From NCBI GenBank assembly GCA_031257235.1, contig JAIRPA010000137.1, positions 1 through 8,263 on the forward strand: 8,263 nt of DNA, given 5' to 3'. Shown here one piece after another: positions 1 through 5,688 of this stretch. Under the pieces are notes generated by a model that did not search any database, had not been told where the DNA came from, and was given only the letters and a program-made list of their open reading frames with translations. Origin of the DNA: Burkholderiales bacterium (GTDB taxonomy: Bacteria > Pseudomonadota > Gammaproteobacteria > Burkholderiales > Casimicrobiaceae). Within the stretch, counting starts at the first letter, position 1. Each line of letters starts with the position of its first letter. A program made the translations under genes and the position numbers.

Positions 1-848
1 AGTTGTGATAATTCAGTTTGCAAATTTTTGCGATGCACGACACGATCGACCGCGCCTTTTTGTAATAAAAACTCCGAACGCTGAAAACCTTCGGGCAATT
101 TTTCGCGCATGGTCTGCTCGATCACACGCGGGCCGGCAAATCCGATTAAAGCCCCCGGCTCCGCGATGACCACATCCGCCACAAACGCAAACGACGCCGA
201 AACACCGCCCATCGTCGGGTCGGTCAAAATCGAAATAAACGGCAGTTTTTTTTGCCCCAATTCATTCAATATCGCGGTGGTTTTTGCCATCTGGAACAAC
301 GAGCCGACGCCCTCCTGCATTCTTGCGCCGCCGGAGGCCGACACGCAGACAAAAGGCATGTTTTTCTCAATGGCCACTTTAACGCCTCGCGCGAACCGTT
401 CCCCGACGACCGCGCCCATCGACCCCCCCATAAAATTAAATTCAAACGCCGCCAAGACGACCGGCACGCCTAAAATCGTTCCGCTCATGACCACGAGCGC
501 GTCGGTTTCCTGCGTTGCCTTTTTAGCCGCCGCCAAACGTTCGGGATATTTTTTGCTGTCTTTGAATTTAAGACTGTCGATCGGCGTGACTTCCGCGCCG
601 ATTTCGACCCGATTTTCGGGGTCTAACAATTGGTTGATGCGCGCGCGCGCCGGAACGCGATCGTGATATTCACACTTCGGGCAGACGCATAAATTATTTT
701 CAAGGTCTGACTTATAAAGGGTTGCCTCGCACGAAGGACATTTCATCCATAACCCTTCGGGAACGCCTTTACCGCGGTCTCCCTGCGCCGTTTTATTGGC
801 TTTGTTGATGCGCGGCGGGAGCAACTTTTGTAACCAACTGCTACTCAT
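1..848 (-). CDS. accD: Acetyl-CoA carboxylase carboxyltransferase subunit beta (3' end cut off)
   Basis: Beta half of the AccA-AccD carboxyltransferase, which moves the carboxyl group from carboxybiotin on BCCP to acetyl-CoA to give malonyl-CoA, the first committed step of fatty-acid synthesis in the cytoplasm. Translating the minus strand from ATG at 848-846 gives an open frame of 282 complete codons up to the window edge. It starts MSSSWLQKLLPP and carries a zinc ribbon with CPSC at residues 37-40 and CPKC at 56-59, as in known AccD. The crotonase-fold core follows, with FMGGSMG (139-145) and SASGGARMQEG (170-180). The family is usually about 290-305 residues, so perhaps 8-25 C-terminal residues are missing beyond the edge. 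An AGGAG-like site lies at 859-863, 10 bases before the start. A TATAAA at 884-889 (minus) could be a -10 box, but no good -35 is seen. No frameshift is visible. Confidence 0.97.
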   Translation of the reverse strand, partial: MSSSWLQKLLPPRINKANKTAQGDRGKGVPEGLWMKCPSCEATLYKSDLENNLCVCPKCEYHDRVPARARINQLLDPENRVEIGAEVTPIDSLKFKDSKKYPERLAAAKKATQETDALVVMSGTILGVPVVLAAFEFNFMGGSMGAVVGERFARGVKVAIEKNMPFVCVSASGGARMQEGVGSLFQMAKTTAILNELGQKKLPFISILTDPTMGGVSASFAFVADVVIAEPGALIGFAGPRVIEQTMREKLPEGFQRSEFLLQKGAVDRVVHRKNLQTELSQ

Positions 849-1041
849 GCTTGAAAGTCTCCTTTGAGTAAAGATTCCCTGTGTTTATAAGGCGGCTATT
901 TTACACGGGTTTGCCGGTCAGGAATCAGAGGTCAGAGATCAGGAATCAGGAATCAGAGACTCAAGCGCAAGTCGCAGAATCCAAAACGCCGCCAAAAGCG
1001 GCGGACGCGCAAAGCGCGTCGTCATTGCGGGCTCCGACCCG

Positions 1042-1059
1042 CAATCCGGTTTTAAAGAT
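1042..1059 (+). repeat. 18-base direct repeat, copy 1 (CAATCCGGTTTTAAAGAT)
   Basis: An exact 18-base match to 1175-1192, with the copies 133 bases apart. It begins inside the right arm of the ATTGCGGG/CCCGCAAT hairpin and extends past it. It may mark the edge of a repeat unit that has been duplicated or inserted into itself. Confidence 0.8.
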
Positions 1060-1174
1060 TCGACAAAAAGTGAAAGAACTGCGGCGTGGATTCTGCGACT
1101 GCGAGGCTTACGCCTCTTGCGCTTAAATGACGGTGCTTCTGATACCTGATTCCTGACATCTGATTCCTAAAGCC

Positions 1175-1192
1175 CAATCCGGTTTTAAAGAT
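1175..1192 (+). repeat. 18-base direct repeat, copy 2
   Basis: Exact copy of 1042-1059, lying just outside the outer TCAGGAATCAG-type arms and 18 bases before the stop codon of the minus-strand ABC gene. This copy lacks the GCGGG half of the hairpin, which suggests a truncated second unit of the same repeat family. Confidence 0.8.
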
Positions 1193-1210
1193 CGGAGTCG
1201 CCCGAAGCCT

Positions 1211-2002
1211 TCACAGATCAAAAACCGGGGCGAAGGTTTCCAGCGTTTTCCCGTTAAACGTAAAAGAAAGGCGCGCAATGGAGGCGCGGTAAAGTCGGGA
1301 AAGGTTCTTTTCGGTTAAAACGGTGCGGGTGTCGCCCCAAAGATAATCTTGTTCGCCAAACATCAAAAGCACGTGTTGTGCGACCGCTTCCGCGTGATGC
1401 GGATGATGTGTCGTGAAAAGAATCGTCAAGCCTTCATCGCGCGCAAGCCGATGCACCCATTGCAACACCACCGCCTGATGCCGAATATCGAGTGCGGAGG
1501 CGGGTTCGTCCAACAAAATAATGTCCGCTTGCGCCACCAGCGCGCGCGCCAAAAGTGCTAACTGTCGCTCGCCGCCCGATAATTCCCGAAAAAGACGCGG
1601 CGCAAAATCACTCATTCCAAAACGGGAAAGCGCGTCTATGGCGGCATCCCTGTCTTTTTGACCCGGCAAAGAGAATCTGCCGATCTGCCGTGCGCGCCCC
1701 ATCAGCACAATATCCAACACCGAATAATCAAACGCAATGTCCGCCTGTTGCGGCACATAGGCAATCACGCCGTGGGCGCGTAACGCCCCTTGGGTAGGGG
1801 AGAGCGCGCCAACCAGTAATTTCAAAAGCGTTGTTTTGCCGCAACCGTTCGCGCCTAAAATCGCGGCAATATCCCCCTTTTTGACCTTTGCGGTGAGCCC
1901 GCTGATGACAGGATGTTGCGACTTTTCATAAGCAAAGCCAAGATTTTCCACCGATAACGCGTAGTCGTCGGTCGTTTTGTCGGCGGCAGGTGGTATAGGC
2001 AT
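1211..2002 (-). CDS. ABC importer ATP-binding protein (MolC/FepC-like, type II importer class)
   Basis: Cytoplasmic ATPase subunit that would power a type II ABC importer, the class for iron chelates, cobalamin, haem, molybdate or tungstate. All ATPase motifs are intact over 263 residues, the usual length: Walker A GANGCGKT (50-57), Q-loop around Q85-Q86, signature LSGGERQ (141-147), Walker B ILLDEP (162-167), D-loop SALD (169-172) and H-loop histidine at 199/200 in TTHH. From memory, YSVLDIVLMGRA (93-104) and the GDTRTVLT tail (223-230) resemble Haemophilus MolC (HI1470) more than FepC or BtuD, but the substrate cannot be settled from the ATPase. No permease or binding-protein gene lies on either side, so the subunit is an orphan here. 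The chosen ATG has no clear Shine-Dalgarno site; no better start is visible. Downstream it runs straight into the palindromic repeat, which may serve as its 3' end. Confidence 0.9.
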   Translation of the reverse strand: MPIPPAADKTTDDYALSVENLGFAYEKSQHPVISGLTAKVKKGDIAAILGANGCGKTTLLKLLVGALSPTQGALRAHGVIAYVPQQADIAFDYSVLDIVLMGRARQIGRFSLPGQKDRDAAIDALSRFGMSDFAPRLFRELSGGERQLALLARALVAQADIILLDEPASALDIRHQAVVLQWVHRLARDEGLTILFTTHHPHHAEAVAQHVLLMFGEQDYLWGDTRTVLTEKNLSRLYRASIARLSFTFNGKTLETFAPVFDL

Positions 2003-2105
2003 AGTGACAATAAAATAAAGTCATTATCGTAGCTGAATAACGACAGGAATGGGGAATGCACCGGTTTGTCAAAAAGCGGGACTTGTTGCCGAACCGGCGA
2101 AATTT

Positions 2106-3020
2106 TTATTGTCGAACCACCGTAAATCCCTCTTTTTTCAAGAGCGATAAAATACCTTCTTCTCCGCCTAAATGCAGCGCGCCGACCGCCACAAACAAGG
2201 GACGTCCTTCTGTGATGTACGGTTTCATCCGATCAACCATCCGACGGTTGCGCTTTGTAATCATCTCGCCGTTGTAATACTGCATGATGCTATCTTTAAT
2301 ACCGATTTTTTTTGCCTCACTCAAATAGTAATGAAAGAGCTTGTCCGCGTCGCCTTCTTTCCACATCGCGTGTAACGCTTGGATGCCGGCAATTCTCTTT
2401 GCTTCAGGTGTTTGGAGAACGGTCACCTCCACCATTTCGCGCAACATCGCATTGGGCATTAAGCGAAACACGGCAAACTGTTCCGCCGCCGTTTCAAGAC
2501 CGATCACCGGCATCCCGCGTGGTGCCGCCGCCAATCGCAACAACATTTCTGTGCCTAACTCCGCTTTTAGTCCCGATTTTTCAATATCTGCCGCATCGCC
2601 CATGATAGAAACCAGCCACAAAGGCGCACGCTCGATGCCGCCGGACGCCAAAAACAGATTTCCATACGCTTCTTTGAGGCGATTCAACATCAAAGGCGTG
2701 ACTTCGTTTTTGAGACACTCATCGGCGCACAACGCCGACGCCATCAACATCGCGGCATTAAAAATTTCCGTATCGGAAAGCTCCAAAACCAGCGCGCGGG
2801 ATTGGAGTAATTTCTCCACAACCCCGGAAGATAAGGATTCCCCTGACCTGCCCGCATGAAATGTTCCTAAAATCCATACAATTTGGTCGCCCTTCCTTAA
2901 TTCATAAAAAGGCATTCCATTTGAATTTTGAGCGTGCGCAAAAGGCACTACGGCGCAAAAAAACATGATGAGCGCCATGAGTGTGTTGCGGAATGTTACG
3001 GTTTTAAGTTTTGATGTCAT
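2106..3020 (-). CDS. TraB/GumN family protein, probably exported
   Basis: A 304-residue protein of the TraB/PrgY/GumN family. Its biochemical role is not established in most bacteria, although some relatives have been proposed to be metal-dependent proteases. Residues 1-30 look like a signal peptide: basic start, hydrophobic stretch about 13-28, then AHA before Q31. The mature part should therefore be periplasmic or membrane-associated. Family hallmarks seen are WILGTFHAG (49-57) near the N-terminus, VIGLE (172-176) mid-protein and FVAVGALHLGGEEG (276-289) near the C-terminus; the two histidines and the glutamate are the likely active or metal-binding residues. A cluster CADEC at 98-102 could form a disulfide. 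Length is normal for the short bacterial form. No strong Shine-Dalgarno precedes this ATG or the internal ATG at residue 15, so the first is kept because it preserves the basic N-region. It is monocistronic, with gaps of about 100 and 170 bases to its neighbours. Confidence 0.88.
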   Translation of the reverse strand: MTSKLKTVTFRNTLMALIMFFCAVVPFAHAQNSNGMPFYELRKGDQIVWILGTFHAGRSGESLSSGVVEKLLQSRALVLELSDTEIFNAAMLMASALCADECLKNEVTPLMLNRLKEAYGNLFLASGGIERAPLWLVSIMGDAADIEKSGLKAELGTEMLLRLAAAPRGMPVIGLETAAEQFAVFRLMPNAMLREMVEVTVLQTPEAKRIAGIQALHAMWKEGDADKLFHYYLSEAKKIGIKDSIMQYYNGEMITKRNRRMVDRMKPYITEGRPLFVAVGALHLGGEEGILSLLKKEGFTVVRQ

Positions 3021-3192
3021 AATTTGGAACTTGGAAAGACTTGTAAAGACCCGCCGTTTAAGACCTTTTCTAGGTTGATCAGATAAGTAAAGGTCATCGC
3101 TTGCATGGATTCGCCGTCGGCGACTTTACGAGGCAAAGCCGACGACAACCCAAATCATCCTAAGCGAAATCGGTCGGGTTTGCAAAAGTCTT
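3021..3192. other. Intergenic region with two modest inverted repeats
   Basis: The gap between the TraB/GumN gene and the His-tailed membrane protein gene has no ORF worth calling. It holds GACCTTT at 3062-3068 pairing with AAAGGTC at 3089-3095 (20-base loop), and CGTCGGC at 3115-3121 pairing with GCCGACG at 3138-3144 (16-base loop). Neither is followed by a T-run on the minus strand, so neither is a convincing intrinsic terminator. The second could be the remnant of a small repeat. Confidence 0.45.
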
Positions 3193-4065
3193 TTAATGAT
3201 GGTGGTGACCCCCGGATTGCGGCATATCTTTGTCATCAGCTTTTGGGGGCTCCGAAGGCGGCATTCCGTGCATATGCGCCGGAGGCATTGCCGATTCGGG
3301 CGATTCTGCCGCCGTCGTCACCCGACTGAATAGGCGATCCATCTTGTCGGTCAACCAAAGTTGGTTCAAGCTCCACAAGGCAAATCCGGCAATAACCATT
3401 GCAACCGCATAACGCACCAGCGTATTTTGCGCGAATCTTTTGATCTCGTTGAAGATCACGCCCGCCACAAAAAGATTGGGCAATGTCCCCAAGCCAAATG
3501 CCAGCATGATGACCGCGCCCTTCCCCGCGTTGCCCGTGACCATCGCCAAACCCAGCATCGAATAAACCATGCCGCACGGAGTAAAGCCCCAGAGCAAACC
3601 CAAAAAATAACGGGAGATAACCGTGTTTTCGCGTATGTTAGATGAAAATTTAGAGAAGATAAGAGAATACAATTTAAGACCGACCGCTTCTAATTTTGCA
3701 AGGCTCACCTCTTTGCGCGCGATGGAGTACGCAATCCACAAAAGCATCAATGCCGCCAAAGTTGCCAAAATGCGCTGCGCCGAAAGCATGTACGCCGCAA
3801 TCACCGACCCCAACGCGCCAAAGACCGCCCCTAAAAGCAGATAAGTCGTCATCCGCCCGAACTGGGCGGCTAAGATTGCCGTGAAGGCGCGCGACACTTG
3901 CGCCCTATCTTTCTTTTTGACAAGCCTCACCACGCTTTCTTTGGAGTCGCCCGCCAACGCCGCCACAAACCCGCCACACATACTCAAACAATGCGCCCCC
4001 ATGGATAAACCCATCAAAAACGCCGCGGTTAAAGATACCCCTTCAATTATCGTCATTTCCATCAT
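3193..4065 (-). CDS. DsbD_2 / TauE-SafE-like membrane protein with His-rich tail
   Basis: Integral inner-membrane protein of the group annotated as 'sulfite exporter TauE/SafE family' or DsbD_2 (cytochrome c biogenesis transmembrane region), often found next to cbb3 oxidase and fnr genes. About six hydrophobic segments are visible, near residues 8-38, 62-92, 98-116, 152-176, 182-204 and 218-237. The two family hallmarks are HCLSMCGG (25-32) in the first segment and GFTPCGMVY (160-168) in the fourth; the cysteines at 26, 30 and 164 parallel the redox pair of DsbD/CcdA proteins. The last 30 residues are soluble and histidine/methionine-rich (HMHGM at 264-268, four terminal histidines), which suggests metal binding. 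AAGGTG at 4076-4081 lies 10 bases before the first ATG and supports it. It is divergent from fnr, so shared control is likely. A copper or redox role in cbb3 assembly is inferred; sulfite export is not supported by anything here. Confidence 0.85.
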   Translation of the reverse strand: MMEMTIIEGVSLTAAFLMGLSMGAHCLSMCGGFVAALAGDSKESVVRLVKKKDRAQVSRAFTAILAAQFGRMTTYLLLGAVFGALGSVIAAYMLSAQRILATLAALMLLWIAYSIARKEVSLAKLEAVGLKLYSLIFSKFSSNIRENTVISRYFLGLLWGFTPCGMVYSMLGLAMVTGNAGKGAVIMLAFGLGTLPNLFVAGVIFNEIKRFAQNTLVRYAVAMVIAGFALWSLNQLWLTDKMDRLFSRVTTAAESPESAMPPAHMHGMPPSEPPKADDKDMPQSGGHHHH

Positions 4066-4113
4066 TTTAAAAATTCACCTTAAAAAAATAAAAAAAGTCA
4101 AGTGTTTTTATTG

Positions 4114-4142
4114 TTGTAAGATCAAGAAAACTCCATTAAAAT
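4114..4142 (+). promoter_or_regulatory. Candidate sigma70 promoter for fnr
   Basis: TTGTAA at 4114-4119, a 17-base spacer, then TAAAAT at 4137-4142: four and five matches to the -35 and -10 consensus. Transcription would begin near 4149, about 57 bases before the fnr ATG. The FNR-box candidate at 4172-4185 would then lie downstream of the start point, which fits repression rather than activation. Confidence 0.45.
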
Positions 4143-4171
4143 CGCGGAACGCTGCTTATCAATAAATAGCA

Positions 4172-4185
4172 CTGATGCAGGTCAA
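4172..4185 (+). promoter_or_regulatory. Candidate FNR box (CTGAT-GCAG-GTCAA)
   Basis: The site matches the FNR consensus TTGAT-N4-ATCAA at 8 of 10 positions with the exact 4-base spacing. It is centred 27 bases before the fnr start and about 113 bases before the start of the divergent membrane-protein gene. The encoded Fnr keeps the recognition residues that read this consensus (E220, S223, R224), so autoregulation is the natural inference. Confidence 0.6.
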
Positions 4186-4205
4186 TTTTATAACCGGATG
4201 AATTC

Positions 4206-5033
4206 ATGTCTCACCTAAACGCTTCCAACGACACCACAACTTGCTATGGTGACGGTACGTGTGCCGACTCTCCTTTTTTGCAGCGCGATGTTCAATGTAA
4301 TATTTGTGGAATGCGCCGTTTGTGTCTCCCCGTCGGCTTGACCAACTCCGAATTGGTTCGAGCCGGCACGCTTTTGGATACCCACGCCAAACTTAGAAAA
4401 GGCGAAATGCTCTACCGAGCCGGAACGCCCTTCACTGCCCTCTACGCCGTTCGATTCGGCTCTCTTAAAACAACCGTCCTTGCCGAAGACGGGCGCGAAC
4501 AAGTTGCCGGGTATCACATGCTGGGCGAACTCATCGGGCTGGACGGCATCTGCACCAAAACCCACGGATGCAACGCGGTCGCACTTGAAGATACCGAAAT
4601 CTGTGTGATGCCGTTTGACATGCTTGAGCGCCTTGCCCGCGAACTGCCCACCCTGCAACACAACCTGCATCAGATTATGTCCAATGAAATCATGCGCGAC
4701 CATTCGGTGATGTTGCTCTTGGGCAGTATGCGTGCAGAAGAAAGATTGGCCACTTTCCTCGTCAACCTTTCGGATCGCTACTGGCAACGCGGTTATTCCT
4801 CTACCGAGTTCGTTTTGAGAATGACGCGCGAAGAAATCGGCAGCTACCTGGGGTTGAAACTTGAAACCGTCAGCCGCCTTTTCTCGCGGTTTCAGGAAGA
4901 TCAATTGATTCATGTGCAGGGTCGGGCAATCAAAATCACCAATATCGACGCCTTGCGTACGCTTTCGGGTCATCAGCAATTAACCGCCTCCCGCGGCAAA
5001 TACAATAACAGTCACTTTTCTCCGCACGAATAA
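4206..5033 (+). CDS. fnr: Fnr/Anr-type oxygen-sensing transcription regulator
   Basis: Cytoplasmic CRP/FNR-family regulator that binds a [4Fe-4S] cluster without oxygen, dimerises and controls anaerobic or microaerobic genes, typically including cbb3 oxidase operons. The 275 residues hold the cluster ligands C31-x2-C34-x5-C40 plus C133 in EICVMP, the equivalent of C122 in E. coli FNR. The cyclic-nucleotide-binding-like beta-roll spans about 50-145, the dimerisation helix about 150-180 (ends MRAEERLA), and the winged helix-turn-helix about 205-245. The recognition helix contains LETVSRLFSRF, with E220, S223 and R224 in the DNA-contact positions, predicting a TTGAT-type half site. Two extra cysteines (C13, C19) precede the cluster motif. 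It is the only plus-strand gene here, converges on fixH and is divergent from the DsbD_2-type gene. The ATG at 4206 has a weak GGAT about 8 bases upstream. An ATG in another frame at 4198 is not used. Confidence 0.96.
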   Translation: MSHLNASNDTTTCYGDGTCADSPFLQRDVQCNICGMRRLCLPVGLTNSELVRAGTLLDTHAKLRKGEMLYRAGTPFTALYAVRFGSLKTTVLAEDGREQVAGYHMLGELIGLDGICTKTHGCNAVALEDTEICVMPFDMLERLARELPTLQHNLHQIMSNEIMRDHSVMLLLGSMRAEERLATFLVNLSDRYWQRGYSSTEFVLRMTREEIGSYLGLKLETVSRLFSRFQEDQLIHVQGRAIKITNIDALRTLSGHQQLTASRGKYNNSHFSPHE

Positions 5034-5057
5034 TGGTTCATCCTCATTGAGTTCTTT

Positions 5058-5090
5058 ACCCGCCGAACGCCGTCCGGCAGGGTTCTGGTT
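5058..5090 (+). terminator. Probable intrinsic terminator of fnr
   Basis: ACCCGCCG (5058-5065) pairs with CGGC plus GGGT (5075-5083, one bulged A at 5079) around a 9-base loop, followed by TCTGGTTTTG. The stem is solid and begins 24 bases after the fnr stop, but the T-rich tail is imperfect. It separates the convergent fnr and fixH genes. Confidence 0.5.
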
Positions 5091-5130
5091 TTGACGCACA
5101 AAAGTTTGTCTCTTGAAATGTCACGAAGGT

Positions 5131-5649
5131 TTAGGGTTGGGGGTTCCCGTTGACCGCGCTTAAATGAACCTCGTCTAACGGCGCTTGCGCTTCGGCAGTC
5201 AGACGCCATTCCGACGTTTCTAATGCGATGCGCCAACGACCTTTGTCGGGCGGCACGACCTCTCCCACAAAAACCAATCCGTCCACATGATGCAAGGTCG
5301 TCACCCGATCTTGGTCGGGATAACGCGAGTGAACCATCCGAAGTGTCACGGTATCGGGAGCGACAAAATCCGGGTTGGGCGTCGCCAAAACAACGCGCAC
5401 GGTTCCGTCTTGTAAGAGCATCAATGAGGCTTCCAAAGACAAAGCGTGACTTTTCTCGACGCGCTCCATCGTTTTATTGATTTCTAAACCTTTTTTATAA
5501 TAATCATCGTCCACCAACCCGTCCCAAGCGCGTAACGCAAAATAAAACGTCACGAAACACGCAAGAATCACTGTCGATAGACTGCCAATCACCACCCATG
5601 GCCAGATTTCACGATACCAAGGTTTTGCCACATTATTTTCTTCACTCAT
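5131..5649 (-). CDS. ccoH: FixH/CcoH family cbb3 oxidase assembly protein
   Basis: Small membrane-anchored protein needed for assembly or stability of cbb3-type cytochrome c oxidase, where it contacts the CcoN and CcoP subunits. It starts with a short cytoplasmic segment ending PWYREIWPW (10-18). A single membrane helix spans about 16-40. The family signature WDGLVDDDYYKKGLEIN (42-58) follows, then a beta-rich periplasmic domain to residue 172, a normal length. AAGGAT at 5654-5659, four bases from the ATG, is a good ribosome site. It begins 39 bases after the ccoG stop, across an AT-rich spacer without a terminator, so the two are probably co-transcribed. It is followed not by ccoI/ccoS but by convergent fnr. 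Confidence 0.92.
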   Translation of the reverse strand: MSEENNVAKPWYREIWPWVVIGSLSTVILACFVTFYFALRAWDGLVDDDYYKKGLEINKTMERVEKSHALSLEASLMLLQDGTVRVVLATPNPDFVAPDTVTLRMVHSRYPDQDRVTTLHHVDGLVFVGEVVPPDKGRWRIALETSEWRLTAEAQAPLDEVHLSAVNGNPQP

Positions 5650-5688
5650 GTTTATCCTTCAAAAAAATTCAAAAAAGCTATTTTATTT

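Larger units (their letters stand above)
918..1192. repeat. Interspersed palindromic repeat element filling the accD-ABC gap
   Basis: The roughly 360 bases between accD and the ABC gene hold no convincing gene; they are built of nested inverted repeats. The outer arms are TCAGGAATCAG at 918-928, 939-949 and 946-956 on the left, answered by its reverse complement at 1146-1156 and a shorter CTGATTCCT at 1160-1168. Inside lies a perfect 13-base inverted pair (970-982 with 1088-1100). Inside that are four compact hairpins: CGCCGC/GCGGCG (987-992, 998-1003), GACGCGC/GCGCGTC (1004-1010, 1014-1020), ATTGCGGG/CCCGCAAT (1024-1031, 1038-1045) and GAGGC/GCCTC (1103-1107, 1112-1116). The architecture resembles REP/BIME-type or MITE-like intergenic repeats. 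The GTCATTGCGGG...CCCGCAATCC core is of a kind often scattered through bacterial genomes. Calling it a multicopy element is inference from structure, since other copies cannot be seen here. Confidence 0.7.

Noticed and set aside
109..666. 185-codon open frame on the plus strand opposite accD
   Set aside because: It lies wholly antisense to well-conserved AccD, has no recognisable motif, and its composition is what the complement of AccD codons yields.
881..1126. 81-codon plus-strand open frame in the accD-ABC gap
   Set aside because: It is a translation of the palindromic repeat itself (low-complexity SEIRNQES-type stretch), with no ribosome site or family resemblance.
2061..2097. CCGGTT/AACCGG inverted repeat between the TraB/GumN and ABC genes as a terminator
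   Set aside because: The stem is only 6 pairs with a 25-base loop and no T-tract follows on the minus strand.
3115..3144. CGTCGGC/GCCGACG inverted repeat as a terminator of the DsbD_2-type gene
   Set aside because: The loop is 16 bases and no T-run follows on the minus strand. It is kept only as a minor repeat.
3193..4065. Sulfite export as the function of the TauE/SafE-like gene
   Set aside because: No sulfur-metabolism genes are nearby. The cysteine motifs and His tail fit metal or redox handling better than anion export.
4111..4125. TTGTTGTAAGATCAA as a second FNR box
   Set aside because: The half sites are 5 bases apart rather than 4 and the left half matches poorly. It overlaps the -35 region of the predicted promoter instead.
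4215..4979. 254-codon open frame on the minus strand within fnr
   Set aside because: It is fully antisense to Fnr, whose motifs are unambiguous. The frame shows no domain and is explained by codon bias of the opposite strand.
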